64,000 bases of DNA from Tsukamurella tyrosinosolvens (GCF_900104775.1 NZ_FNSA01000003.1:124001-188000), one strand, 5' to 3'. Counted from the stretch's first letter, positions 12,103 to 21,417 are shown. The notes: generated by a model from the letters alone, not told the origin. Numbers and translations: made by a program.

Positions 12103-12663
12103 ATGGCTCATGTACTCACGAAATCGGCTGCCGCGCTGGTCGTCCTCGTCGCTGTGGCGGCGGTGATCGCGGCGTGTTCGGAGACGCTCCCGGGGATACC
12201 GGGAGGGGTGGAGACGGGCACCGTCGGGCAGTTGGGGGAGGCGGACGGCGTGGTGCTGGACCGGGTGGCGGTCGATGCGGATGTGCCGGCGGTGACAAGG
12301 CTCGATCCGAAGCTGCGCACGGCGATCCGGTCGGCTGCACGCGCCGCGGCCCGGGAGGGCGTCGCGATGCACCTGACGTCGGGGTGGCGGTCCAAGCGAT
12401 ACCAGCAGTTCCTCTACGACGATGCTGTGCGGCGGGACGGGGCGGAGGAGGCGGCGCGGTTGGTCGCGACTCCGTCGACCTCGGAGCACGTAACGGGCGA
12501 TGCGGTGGACGTGGGGCCGACGGAGGCCGCGTACTGGATGGACCGCTACTCGGAGCGGTTCGGGTTGTGCCGCACGTACGCGAACGAAGTGTGGCACTAC
12601 GAGCTGCGGGCCGGGCGGGCGTGCCCGGAGATGGTGTCCGACGCCTCGGCGCGGCAGCGATGA
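12103..12663 (+). CDS. D-Ala-D-Ala carboxypeptidase-like lipoprotein (VanY/M15)
   Basis: This 186-residue exported protein has a hydrophobic leader ending in the lipobox-like VIAAC (Cys near residue 25). The M15B zinc peptidase motifs are complete: SEHVTGDAVDVG (SxHxxGxAxD) and EVWHYE (ExxH). It should trim stem peptides of peptidoglycan. It ends 12 bases from the eccC stop (convergent), at the edge of the secretion island, and may help the apparatus pass the wall, though that is inference. Confidence 0.85.
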   Translation: MAHVLTKSAAALVVLVAVAAVIAACSETLPGIPGGVETGTVGQLGEADGVVLDRVAVDADVPAVTRLDPKLRTAIRSAARAAAREGVAMHLTSGWRSKRYQQFLYDDAVRRDGAEEAARLVATPSTSEHVTGDAVDVGPTEAAYWMDRYSERFGLCRTYANEVWHYELRAGRACPEMVSDASARQR

Positions 12664-12675
12664 GTGGGGGACCGG

Positions 12676-15600
12676 TCAGTCGGACTCGAGGAGCAGGGTC
12701 TGGGCGTGTACGGGTGCGGAATGGGGACGGATGATGCGCACGCGGCCGACCGGCTGATGGGTGAGGTGGACGCCGGGCGCCAGGCTGCCTTCCTGGCGGT
12801 CGCCGGAGAACAGCACCATCGTGGCGTTGTGCTCGCGGATCCCGCCGACGACGCTGTCATAGAGCGCGCGGCTGATGCCCGCCGACCGGCGGGCGACCAC
12901 CAGGTGCAGTCCGATGTCGGCCGCGTAGGGGAGATACGGGATCAGCGGGGCCAAAGGATTGTTCGAGGTGCCGGACGCGAGCAGGTCGTAGTCGTCCACG
13001 ATGAGGTAGATGTGCGGTCCGGTGAACGGCGCCGCCTGTTGTTGCAGGTCCTCCGGCGGGAGGCGCCGCTGCAGTTCTTCTGCGATCCCCGCCGCAAGGG
13101 CCCCGGCCGCGGACGGCGAGCCCGCGTATCCGCCCAGGTAGTCGTCCGGGACGAAGCCCTGCAGTGTTCGCCGGGGATCGAAGAGGCCGATGACGAGTTG
13201 CTCGTCGGTGTGGGTCGAGACGAGTTCCTCGACGATCACGCGGAGGAGGTTCGTTTTCCCCGAACGGGATTCGCCGATGACGAGCAGGTGCTGGTCGGTC
13301 GTCGTCGGATCGAGGACGAGCGGGGCGAGGTCGGTCTCGTTGATGCCGACGAGGAGCGGCTCGCGCTCGGGAAATCCGGAGCGGAAGCCTCGATAGGCGA
13401 GCGCGTCGGGGAGGGTGGGAACCGGCGGCATGGCCTGCCCCGCGGCACGGTGCCGCGCCACTTCGACGACCTCGTCGAAGCCCGAGTCGGACGAGAGGTG
13501 GGGGAGGGCGATCTGGGCCTGCGCGCCGAGGGGTTCCGTCGTGATGACACGGCCGGGCTGATCGGCGCGGATCAGCGTGTTCTGTGCGCGGCCGATCGTC
13601 GAATCGAGTGGATCGTTGAGGCGATGCTCGATCTTGGTGCCGATCACTGCCTGCATCGACATCCGGAGATCGGCCCATCGCCCACCGACGATGACGACAT
13701 GGATACCGAGCGCGAGACCGCGGTTGCCGATGTCCTGGACCACGTCGACGAGGTCCTCGTGGTTCTCCTTGAGGGAGGCCCAGCCGTCGATCGCGAGGAC
13801 GATGTCGGCCGTCACGATCTCGGGGAACTGCTCGCCGTTTGCGATGCGCGCCCGGAGGTCGGCGATACCCTGGATTCGGCGCGACGCGAAGAACTGCTCG
13901 CGGGAATCCAGACTGCCGTGGAGATCGGCCACGATCCGGCGTGCGAGGTCGCCGTCGTAGCGCGTCGCGACACTCCCGGTGTTGGGGAGCCGCTCGAGGT
14001 CCGCGAGCGCCGTTCCGTTCGCGTCGATGACGTGGAACCCGAGCCTCGCCGGCGGGTGGCTGATCGCGCCGGCGGCGACGATGGTCCGCAGCGTGGTCGT
14101 CTTGCCGGTCTGCGGGGCGCCCGAGATGTAGACGTTGCCCGACGTTCCTCGGAAGTCGACGGTGAGCGGTGACTGACGTTGCCGTTTGGGCTCGTCGGCG
14201 AGGCCGATCGCGATTGCGAGGCCGTCCACGGAGTGGGTCGAGTCCGAGCCGATCTGGTCGAGGGGCAGGGTCGCCGGGAGCGGGGGCAGCCAGATGCGGC
14301 GGGACTGGAGGGCGGGCGCATCGAGCGCGTCGAGGATGACGTCGAGCGTCGTCGTGTCGGTCGGGGCGATCGTGGGTGCTGCGGAATGGCGGCCGGGATT
14401 CTCCGCGACGGGCGAGAACTCGAACCGCGACACCTCCGGCGCGGCCTCGCTCTGCACGCGCTCGACGCTGGGCCGGTACGGGCCGGAGACGAACGCGGCC
14501 TTGAACCTCGTGAAGACGTCGGGGTCGACCTTGAGGATCGCCGAGCCCGGCACGGCGGGCAGGGTGTGCGCATCGGACACACCGAGCGCCGTCCGGGATT
14601 CCTGTGCGGTGAACGTCCGCAGCCCGATCCGGTACGAGAGATGTGATTCGAGACCGCGGAGCCGGCCCTCCTCGAGACGCTGAGTGGACAGGAGGAGGTG
14701 GACGCCGATCGAGCGGCCGATCCGCCCGATCTGTACGAAGAGATCGATGAAGTCGGGCTTGGCCGAGAGGATCTCACCGAACTCGTCGATGACGACGAAC
14801 AGCGCGGGGAGGGGCGGCAGCTGCTCCGCAGTGGGATCGGCGAGCCGGATCCGCCGTAGGCGTTGGTATTCGGTGACGTTCGGCAGGTTGCCGGCATCGG
14901 CGAGGACGCGCTGACGCCGCTGGAGCTCACCGAGAAGGGCGTCGTGCAGGCGATCGACCAGCCCGAGATCGTCGGCCAGGTTGTCGACCGAGGCGCTGGT
15001 GTGGGGAAGGCGCTCGAAGCCGGCGAACGCGGCCCCGCCCTTGTAGTCGACGAGGACGAACGACAGAAGATCCGGCGGGTGCGCGATGGCCATGGAGGTG
15101 AGAAGCGTTCGAAGGAGTTCGGACTTGCCGGATCCCGTGGCGCCGACGCAGAGGCCGTGCGGCCCCATCCCGTTTTGGCCGGACTCCTTGATGTCGAGGC
15201 GGACCGGCGCGCCGGCCGCATCCGCGCCGATCGGAACGTTGAGGTGATCGCCGAGCGGCCTCGGCGTGCTCCACAGTGCCGCCGGGTCGAGGTCTGCGGG
15301 ATCCCCGATGTCGTGCAGGGACGGAAGATCGAAGGTGGCTTCGAGGGCACTCGACGGGATCGGGTCCGCGACGAGGCGCAGGGGCGCGAGCCGCCTGGCG
15401 CAGACGGTGGCCAGCTCGAGGGTCCAGGCGTCGACGGTCCCGCGGTCCGTCCCCAGGATGAGACGCTTCACCCATCCCGGTCCACTGTCGAGGTCGATCC
15501 CGTTGATCGATGCCGCGGAGATCCTGCCGTCGTCACCGTCGTAGGCGGATCGCGAGCTCCGCACGGCGGTAGCGCCGTCGGTGGTGTCCGGCTCACCGTC

Positions 15601-16839
15601 AGCGTCGGAGTCGTCGCCGCCGAGAAGCCTGGTCAGGACGCCCGTCAGGTCGGTCACATCCACCTCGCCCGTCGGGGAGACGCGTACGCGGGTATCGACG
15701 TGTCCCGGCTCATCGACGCGGCGCAGTGTCTCGGTCACGAAGCAGATCCCGAGTTGTTCGGGAGAGACTCCCGGAGGTAGCAGGTCGGCCGGATCGGTGC
15801 CCGCCCCTAGGCCACTGCCGATGCGGGCCGCTTCGGTCATGATGACCACGAGGGTCGGGCCGTCCCATGCGGACTCCGAACGCGACCGGTGGCCCCGGTC
15901 GCTGAGAGCGGTGATGCGCGCGGAGATGAGTTCGACGAGCCGCGTCCGCATCTCGTCCGGATCCGTGGTGATGCGGCGGGCGGGGAAGGGGCCGTCGAAG
16001 CGCCCCGGGTCGGCCGTGTGCGGGAGCCACTTCATCCAGTCGAATCGGCCTGCTCCGGTGACGGGGTCGGGCGGTGTGCCGATGTCATCGGGCGTGGTGC
16101 ACAGCATGATCTGAAGATCGGCGGGAGCGTGAAGAGCGGCGGCGCCGAGCACGAGGGCCGTGATCGTCCGTCCGGTCTCATGCCCCTCGCCCAGCACCGA
16201 GACCGTGCCGCGGAGCCGGACGGCGACCGGTACTCCGATGACCGACTCCGCGCGTTGCAGGAGCCTGTCGGCATGCGCCGCGGCGACCGGATCGGGTGGC
16301 GCGGCGGAGCCGGAGGCGCCGGGAAGGGTGACGGAACGCGCTATCGGGCCGATGCCCTCACCGATGCGGACCACGAGGAAGTCGATGTCGCCGCGGCGTC
16401 GTTCGAACAGTCGGAGGCGGTTGACCGCGATCTGCGGTAGGGCTTCGGGCGCCGGGTGGCGCCACGCCATCGCGGCACGGTAGTCGAGGATGTCCTGGTC
16501 GATACCCACACGGAGTCGTCCGATGTAGTCGACGTACCCGAGGCGGGCCTCACGTGCTTCCCGACGGCTACCCGTGCGGGCGAAGATCACGCTGGCGATC
16601 GCGGCGAGCACCATGGAGGCGATGATGGCGACGCCGGCGAGCATCCGGATCGGGTTGTTGCCGGAGAACAGCATCGCCCCGGCGCCGATCGCCGCGCCGA
16701 GCGGGAGCACCGCGCGGACGACGGTCGATATTCCGCCCGCGCCACGGGCGGTGGCGGGGACGGCGGGGATGTCGAGGGGAGCGACGTTCAGCTCGGGGCC
16801 ACGCCCGCGGGCGGGCCGGCGGAAGATTGTGACCGACAT
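12676..16839 (-). CDS. eccC: T7SS motor ATPase EccC (single-chain)
   Basis: This 1387-residue protein is the FtsK/SpoIIIE-type motor that recruits WXG100 substrates. After MSVTIFRRPARGRG come two membrane helices (about residues 35-90). Three ATPase domains follow, with Walker A motifs GATGSGKSE (about 563), GAPQTGKTT (about 908) and GESRSGKTN (about 1190). The first domain has the Walker B/catalytic Glu region VIDEFGE. Both halves are in one chain, unlike the split EccCa/EccCb of ESX-1. It is the last gene of the minus-strand arm. No EccB, EccE or mycosin gene is nearby. Confidence 0.95.
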   Translation of the reverse strand: MSVTIFRRPARGRGPELNVAPLDIPAVPATARGAGGISTVVRAVLPLGAAIGAGAMLFSGNNPIRMLAGVAIIASMVLAAIASVIFARTGSRREAREARLGYVDYIGRLRVGIDQDILDYRAAMAWRHPAPEALPQIAVNRLRLFERRRGDIDFLVVRIGEGIGPIARSVTLPGASGSAAPPDPVAAAHADRLLQRAESVIGVPVAVRLRGTVSVLGEGHETGRTITALVLGAAALHAPADLQIMLCTTPDDIGTPPDPVTGAGRFDWMKWLPHTADPGRFDGPFPARRITTDPDEMRTRLVELISARITALSDRGHRSRSESAWDGPTLVVIMTEAARIGSGLGAGTDPADLLPPGVSPEQLGICFVTETLRRVDEPGHVDTRVRVSPTGEVDVTDLTGVLTRLLGGDDSDADGEPDTTDGATAVRSSRSAYDGDDGRISAASINGIDLDSGPGWVKRLILGTDRGTVDAWTLELATVCARRLAPLRLVADPIPSSALEATFDLPSLHDIGDPADLDPAALWSTPRPLGDHLNVPIGADAAGAPVRLDIKESGQNGMGPHGLCVGATGSGKSELLRTLLTSMAIAHPPDLLSFVLVDYKGGAAFAGFERLPHTSASVDNLADDLGLVDRLHDALLGELQRRQRVLADAGNLPNVTEYQRLRRIRLADPTAEQLPPLPALFVVIDEFGEILSAKPDFIDLFVQIGRIGRSIGVHLLLSTQRLEEGRLRGLESHLSYRIGLRTFTAQESRTALGVSDAHTLPAVPGSAILKVDPDVFTRFKAAFVSGPYRPSVERVQSEAAPEVSRFEFSPVAENPGRHSAAPTIAPTDTTTLDVILDALDAPALQSRRIWLPPLPATLPLDQIGSDSTHSVDGLAIAIGLADEPKRQRQSPLTVDFRGTSGNVYISGAPQTGKTTTLRTIVAAGAISHPPARLGFHVIDANGTALADLERLPNTGSVATRYDGDLARRIVADLHGSLDSREQFFASRRIQGIADLRARIANGEQFPEIVTADIVLAIDGWASLKENHEDLVDVVQDIGNRGLALGIHVVIVGGRWADLRMSMQAVIGTKIEHRLNDPLDSTIGRAQNTLIRADQPGRVITTEPLGAQAQIALPHLSSDSGFDEVVEVARHRAAGQAMPPVPTLPDALAYRGFRSGFPEREPLLVGINETDLAPLVLDPTTTDQHLLVIGESRSGKTNLLRVIVEELVSTHTDEQLVIGLFDPRRTLQGFVPDDYLGGYAGSPSAAGALAAGIAEELQRRLPPEDLQQQAAPFTGPHIYLIVDDYDLLASGTSNNPLAPLIPYLPYAADIGLHLVVARRSAGISRALYDSVVGGIREHNATMVLFSGDRQEGSLAPGVHLTHQPVGRVRIIRPHSAPVHAQTLLLESD

Positions 16840-16867
16840 GGATCTTCGTTTCTGACGTAGTGGCGCT

Positions 16868-17590
16868 TCAGTCGGTGAACGACTTCGCTTGGAAGTTGAC
16901 CGCCTCGATGAACCTGGGGTCGGGGTTGTACGAGGCGACGGCCTTCTGCCAGCCCTCGGGGGTCGACATGTCGGCGCCGGCGCCGCAGAGCAGGCGTCCG
17001 AGGGTCAAGGCGGCATCGTCGAGATTGTCGGGGTTGGGCGGCGTGCTCGTGTCGGAGCTCGCGGTGATGGCCCATTGCTCCCACACGGTGGGGGCGAACA
17101 GAAGTGGGCCCATGAGAAGGTCCGCGGAAGCGTCGCCGTCGTAGAATCCGCCGTCCGTGTCCTTCGCCGCCGGCTTCTGCGCCTCGCGGAAGGAGGGCCG
17201 GACGACGGCGTCGTCCCCGAGGCTGTGACTCCGGGACGTCCCGTGATCGGAGGTGATGCGCCCGATGGCCGCCAGTGTGGCCCAACCGAGTTGGCAGCGC
17301 GGTGCGTTCTTCCCCATCACCAGGGCCGCCCAGGAGTAGGACTCCAGCGCCGTCGTCGGAGTGAGATAGGGGCCACTGTGAATGGCAGCCCACTTGGCCA
17401 TCGCTGCCGCCGCACGCGGTGCCGACGGCGCGCTGGAGGCCGAGGAAGCGGGGGCGTCGGGTGTTCGCGTCAGGCGCGCGGAACATCCGGACAGGACGAC
17501 GGTCAGCGCGACCGCGATGGCGACGCCGCGGACGGCACCGGTGAAGCGTGCCGAATGATGCTGCGGCGCTCGGGCTGTCGATTTCGTCAC
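16868..17590 (-). CDS. Lytic transglycosylase-like lipoprotein lacking the catalytic Glu
   Basis: This is a 240-residue protein from a GTG preceded by GAGAGG. The signal peptide ends in the lipobox LSGC (Cys36). The fold signature is that of MltB-type (SLT_2) transglycosylases of actinobacteria: CQLGWATLAAIGR, DTDGGFYDGD, GPLLFAPTVWEQW and DDAALTLGRLLCGAG. At the position where the family has IGRxES(D/N)HG, this protein reads IGRITSDHG, so the catalytic Glu is Thr113 (ACC at 17252-17254). It may bind rather than cut peptidoglycan. It lies between eccD and eccC, which suggests a role in seating the secretion system in the wall. Confidence 0.75.
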   Translation of the reverse strand: MTKSTARAPQHHSARFTGAVRGVAIAVALTVVLSGCSARLTRTPDAPASSASSAPSAPRAAAAMAKWAAIHSGPYLTPTTALESYSWAALVMGKNAPRCQLGWATLAAIGRITSDHGTSRSHSLGDDAVVRPSFREAQKPAAKDTDGGFYDGDASADLLMGPLLFAPTVWEQWAITASSDTSTPPNPDNLDDAALTLGRLLCGAGADMSTPEGWQKAVASYNPDPRFIEAVNFQAKSFTD

Positions 17591-17631
17591 GGAGTGGCCT
17601 CTCGGGGTCGTGCACGCGATACCGTTGTGGA

Positions 17632-17973
17632 ATGCAGGTCGACGATCAGGTAGCGGGTTCGCGTCAGCGGGCGCAGCGGGTGCACTGGGAACGGTCGGAA
17701 CGACAGCGGATTCTGCAGGCGCATTCGCTCCGTACGAAACTGACCACTGCCGCGGTCCTGAACGGCAAACTTCCCCCGCGGTCGACGGCTTCGGTCGTGA
17801 TGCTCGTGCTGTGGTCCGTCGCGATCGCGGCGATCGCCGCGGCGGCGGTGCTGGCGGGAGTGTGGATCGCCGGCTGGATGGGTGCGAAGTCACAATCAGC
17901 GCCCCAGGTCGGTACCAAGTATGTACTGGTAAATGCCCTGAGCCCAGAACAGCATGGGAATCAGCCCCAGTAG
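17632..17973 (+). CDS. Small single-pass membrane protein inside the T7SS locus
   Basis: This is a 113-residue ORF on the strand opposite to its neighbours. The N-terminal 45 residues are charged (VHWERSERQRILQAHSLRTK). They are followed by a Pro-Arg-Ser turn and one membrane helix (VAIAAIAAAAVLAGVWIAGW, about residues 62-81) with a short tail. The codons have strong G/C third positions, which supports coding. The last 78 bases overlap the 3' end of eccD in antisense. I know no named family; a small accessory membrane subunit is possible. Confidence 0.6.
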   Translation: MQVDDQVAGSRQRAQRVHWERSERQRILQAHSLRTKLTTAAVLNGKLPPRSTASVVMLVLWSVAIAAIAAAAVLAGVWIAGWMGAKSQSAPQVGTKYVLVNALSPEQHGNQPQ

Positions 17974-19254
17974 GACGAGCGCATCGACGATGTTCCAGAG
18001 CTGAGCCAGCCGTGCGCCGGTGACGGTGGGGAGCTCGAAATAGCCGAGGAACAGGATGATCACGCCGAGGAGCAGGGCGATGACCATGGTCGCGGCCGCG
18101 GTGATGAACGGTGCCGACTCCCCGATGCGCTGGTCGATCAGGGCGACCGGCACGATGAACGCACTCGTCACTGCGACGCCGATGATCGGCGCGACGTGCC
18201 GGACCTCCGAGAAGCTTCGACTCCGCAGGAGGAAGGCCAGTCCGATGTAGGCGCCGAACGCCGCCTGCTCCCAGACGCCCGTGATCGCGAGCACGAGAAC
18301 CGCTCCCACGGCGCTCGCGCAGCACGCCCACACGATCCCGTCGAGGAGGTCGGTGGCGATGACCGCCCGCCGCACGATCTCGGGGCGACCGGGGCGCTCA
18401 CGTCCGGCCTCGTACGAGGCGGCGGGAGACTCCTCCTCGGTGCGGGCCACGACGCCGCCCAGTCCCGACCAGGCCACCGAGAGCCGTCCGGCGCAGGCGA
18501 GGCCGATGACGAGCACCGGAGAGATCCATGCCGCGAGCGCGGTGGCGTTGACTCCCAATCGGATCGCGATCACAGCGGCGATCGCGGTTCCGCCGGCGAT
18601 CGACGACGAGGCGACGATCGCCCACCGGGCCGGTGACAGGACGAAGGTCGTGATGGCGATTCCGCACAGTCCGCCGCCGACGGTGGCGAGGACGACCTGT
18701 GGCCACGGGGACGCGTGGAACACCGCCGCCGAGGCGGCGGCGAAGCAGATCGGAGTGATCCAGACGAGGTGACGGGCCGGCTCCGGAGCTGCGTAGGTGG
18801 CGAGGATGAACGCGCCCATCGCGGCGGCGCATGCGCCGGCGACGAGGCCCCCGGTGACGGCGAAGGCGACGGCCGCGACGACGACCAGCATTCCCGCGTA
18901 GCCGACGACGACGGAATGCCGGGCGTTGCCGGTCCACATCCGGCGGTCGTCCTCGACGTAGTCGGCGACCACGTCGATCGCGGAGAAGATCTCCGGTGCG
19001 GCGACCTCGCTCGCGGCGGGCACGATGTAGAGCAGGTCCCCGTCCACGACGCCGTAGTCGCTGAGCTTTCCGTGCGCGGCGAGGGGACCGGCCGCCACCG
19101 ACGCGAATTGCCATCCCGTCTCGTCGGACGGATCGAGACCGAGAACGGCGGCGACCTGGTCGACGACCTCGGCGACGGGGCGTCCGAGCGGCGCGGTGAC
19201 GTCGGCGGCGTTGTCCTCCGGGCCGACAACGGTGACCCGGACGAATTCAGCCAC
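17896..19254 (-). CDS. eccD: T7SS integral membrane protein EccD
   Basis: This 452-residue protein has an N-terminal ubiquitin-like (YukD-type) domain of about 80 residues (FVRVTVVGPEDNAADVTAPL ... YGVVDGDLLYIVP). A linker and about eleven hydrophobic helices from residue 115 to the end follow. This is the standard EccD plan, the channel-forming membrane component of T7SS. It is downstream of the EspC-like and DUF4185 genes on the same strand. Confidence 0.92.
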   Translation of the reverse strand: MAEFVRVTVVGPEDNAADVTAPLGRPVAEVVDQVAAVLGLDPSDETGWQFASVAAGPLAAHGKLSDYGVVDGDLLYIVPAASEVAAPEIFSAIDVVADYVEDDRRMWTGNARHSVVVGYAGMLVVVAAVAFAVTGGLVAGACAAAMGAFILATYAAPEPARHLVWITPICFAAASAAVFHASPWPQVVLATVGGGLCGIAITTFVLSPARWAIVASSSIAGGTAIAAVIAIRLGVNATALAAWISPVLVIGLACAGRLSVAWSGLGGVVARTEEESPAASYEAGRERPGRPEIVRRAVIATDLLDGIVWACCASAVGAVLVLAITGVWEQAAFGAYIGLAFLLRSRSFSEVRHVAPIIGVAVTSAFIVPVALIDQRIGESAPFITAAATMVIALLLGVIILFLGYFELPTVTGARLAQLWNIVDALVLLGLIPMLFWAQGIYQYILGTDLGR

Positions 19255-19308
19255 GGAACGTCCCCGACCGGGCGGAGGTGCGGTGTGCGCCGTTCGACGC
19301 GTGTCCGG

Positions 19309-19605
19309 TCACGCCTGCACGCGGTTGAACAGGGCCTTGCCGGCGATGTCGGACGCCGATGCCCGCGCGGCGATACCGTCGGCGGCGCGGCCGAACTCGG
19401 CGATATTCGCGATCAGCTGCTGGGTGAAGACCCCGCCGACCTCGGCATGACCGGCCATGGCTGCGTTGACCGCCGCACCTGCTTCCGCTCCTGCGCCGGC
19501 GACGGCGGGGCGTGCCGGGGCCGACAGCGACGCGGATACCACCCGCAGGCTGCTGCTCGCGTCGAGCAGGTCGTCGAGCGGGAACTGGGAGAACGAGGAG
19601 GTCAT
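19309..19605 (-). CDS. Small helical T7SS-associated protein (EspC/WXG100-like)
   Basis: This is a 98-residue all-helical, alanine-rich protein (MTSSFSQFPLDDLLDASSSL ... GAAVNAAMAGHAEVGGVFTQ). Two helices are joined by a short turn, as in EspC/DUF2580-type and WXG100-type secretion substrates, but no WxG or YxxxD/E motif is seen. It lies between the DUF4185 gene and eccD on the same strand. It is probably a secreted or chaperone-like partner; the family assignment is by shape and context. Confidence 0.6.
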   Translation of the reverse strand: MTSSFSQFPLDDLLDASSSLRVVSASLSAPARPAVAGAGAEAGAAVNAAMAGHAEVGGVFTQQLIANIAEFGRAADGIAARASASDIAGKALFNRVQA

Positions 19606-19653
19606 CGGCTTCGGCCCTTCCGGTCGAGATGGCGTGATGCGGAGCAGGAACGG

Positions 19654-21417
19654 TCAGGACGCGGCCCGCGACGTCGCGGTGGACGACGAGGGTGCGGGCT
19701 TGCCGGTGGTGGGAGGTAGCTGGCTGGTCGGCCCGGTGGGCGCCCCTTGTGCCGGCCCGGGCGGGAGGAAGGGCGCGTTCGGGAGCGGACTCTGGCCCAC
19801 GTCCGGGACCGGGATCGACGGGACCTGCGCTCCACCGGGCAGGGTGACCGGGGCCAACTGCGCCGGCGGCTTGGGATTCTGCTTGGTGACGTTCGTGTGC
19901 ATCAGGTACGTGTTGTACGAATTGAACTGAGACACGACGAAGTACAGATCGTTGCCCGAGGAACCGGGGAGGACTCGCGGTGCGTAGAGGCTGGGGTAGT
20001 CGGTGCCCGAGGCGATGATCTCGGGGTCCGACCACGGGCCGAGCGCCGACGCGGACTGACGCATCACGATGGCGTTGCGCACCATGTCCGTATTGACCAT
20101 CACGAACCGCTGAACGCCGGGATGATATGCGACGTTGAAGTCGCCGAGCGCACCCCAGGCGAGGGGGGACGGGGCGGTCTTCTCCGCGGCGGAGAACTCG
20201 CCGCCGTTCCACACCTTGTACTTCGACGAGTCGAGGACGTCCTTGGTCTTGGTCTTCGACACGAACACGCCGCCGATGCGGCCGGGCGGGCTCCCGTACA
20301 GGTAGACCTCGTCGCCGACGACGACGGCGGAGGTCATCTGGAAGGCCGTGTTCCGCTCGGAGTTGCGCCAGACGGCCTTCGGGGCCTTGAACCACGTGGA
20401 GCCACCGTCGTCCGAGTAGGCGATGCCCGAGTAGTTCGACACCCACTGCCCGGACGAAGGGCCCCAGGTCCGAATGGAGGTGTAGGTCAGGAAGGTGCGG
20501 TCGCCGATCGCGAACCCGGAGGTCGGGATGACGGTCTCTTCGGCACCCTTCGCCTTCGCGCTCTGCAGAATCTCCTTGGCGTGGCCCGGCCGGTCCGTGA
20601 TGAACGAGGTGATCTTCATTCCCGCCGAGGGATTGGAGACGTCGGCCACTGCGAGCGAATTGGACCTCCAGTCGAATCCCGTCGGTCCCGTGGTCCCCGT
20701 CCAACCGACGCCGGGGCTCTGCTGCCCGGTGCCGCCGCCGGAACCTTCCGAGGAGCTGCCCGAGCCGCCGCTGCCGGATCCGGAACCCTGCTGGCCGCCG
20801 GCGCGAATGTTGATCAACGGGATGTCGGGCACGGGGATCTTGACCGCCGAGGGAATGATCGGCACGTTCAATCCGCTACCGTCAACCAGCGGCGGAGTCG
20901 TGGCCTGCTCCCCGGTCGCGCGCGGGCCGCCGAACGTGTCGCCGAAGGCGACGAGGGTTCGTCCCCGCGAGTCCGCGAACGGCACGGCCCAGGCCGCGCC
21001 GGCGACTCCCCAGTTCTTGTCGGTGTGAGAATACGACTGGGCGCCAGTGATCTTCGAGACGAAGGCGTTCGTCACCGATCGACCCTGCGGCAGAGCGGGC
21101 TGGCCGGCCCCGGGAGGCTCGGCGGCCGGTGCGGCCGGCTTCGCGGGTCCGCCCGGCCCGCCGGGACCGTTCGGTGCGGCTGTGACCACGGGGAGCCCCG
21201 GAACCCCGGGAGCGGGTGGCACGGCGTAGGGAAATGAACCCTGGGCACTGACCTGAGAGGGCTGCGCGCCCGCTTCCACCGTCTGAGAGGGTGCTGAGGA
21301 GGTCGAGCACGCGGCGACTGTGCACACCGCCACGGAGCCGACCGCGGCGGCACGCACTCGCGAGAGGAGCGCGGACGTACCTCGAGATCGGTTGTGACGT
21401 ACCGCATGTTTCGCCAC
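19654..21417 (-). CDS. DUF4185-domain lipoprotein (GH183-like beta-propeller)
   Basis: This is a 587-residue protein from a GTG at 21417 with GGGGAG upstream; an ATG at 21480 is in frame but has no ribosome site. The basic n-region and hydrophobic VGSVAVCTVAAC give a lipoprotein signal. A Pro/Gly-rich linker is followed by the DUF4185 domain: GRTLVAFGDTFGG, FDWRSNSLAVAD, KVWNGGEFSAAE and SALGPWSDPEII. A Gly/Ser-rich insert interrupts the domain near residue 210, and a Pro-rich tail ends it. DUF4185 includes endo-D-arabinofuranosidases (GH183) that cut arabinan. Its place in a T7SS operon suggests wall remodelling or binding at the secretion site. Confidence 0.75.
   Translation of the reverse strand: MAKHAVRHNRSRGTSALLSRVRAAAVGSVAVCTVAACSTSSAPSQTVEAGAQPSQVSAQGSFPYAVPPAPGVPGLPVVTAAPNGPGGPGGPAKPAAPAAEPPGAGQPALPQGRSVTNAFVSKITGAQSYSHTDKNWGVAGAAWAVPFADSRGRTLVAFGDTFGGPRATGEQATTPPLVDGSGLNVPIIPSAVKIPVPDIPLINIRAGGQQGSGSGSGGSGSSSEGSGGGTGQQSPGVGWTGTTGPTGFDWRSNSLAVADVSNPSAGMKITSFITDRPGHAKEILQSAKAKGAEETVIPTSGFAIGDRTFLTYTSIRTWGPSSGQWVSNYSGIAYSDDGGSTWFKAPKAVWRNSERNTAFQMTSAVVVGDEVYLYGSPPGRIGGVFVSKTKTKDVLDSSKYKVWNGGEFSAAEKTAPSPLAWGALGDFNVAYHPGVQRFVMVNTDMVRNAIVMRQSASALGPWSDPEIIASGTDYPSLYAPRVLPGSSGNDLYFVVSQFNSYNTYLMHTNVTKQNPKPPAQLAPVTLPGGAQVPSIPVPDVGQSPLPNAPFLPPGPAQGAPTGPTSQLPPTTGKPAPSSSTATSRAAS

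Noticed and set aside
19747-21237. Plus-strand open frame of about 500 residues over the DUF4185 gene
   Set aside because: The minus strand shows a lipoprotein signal and a known domain; the plus-strand translation is low-complexity Arg/Gly/Val with no motif.
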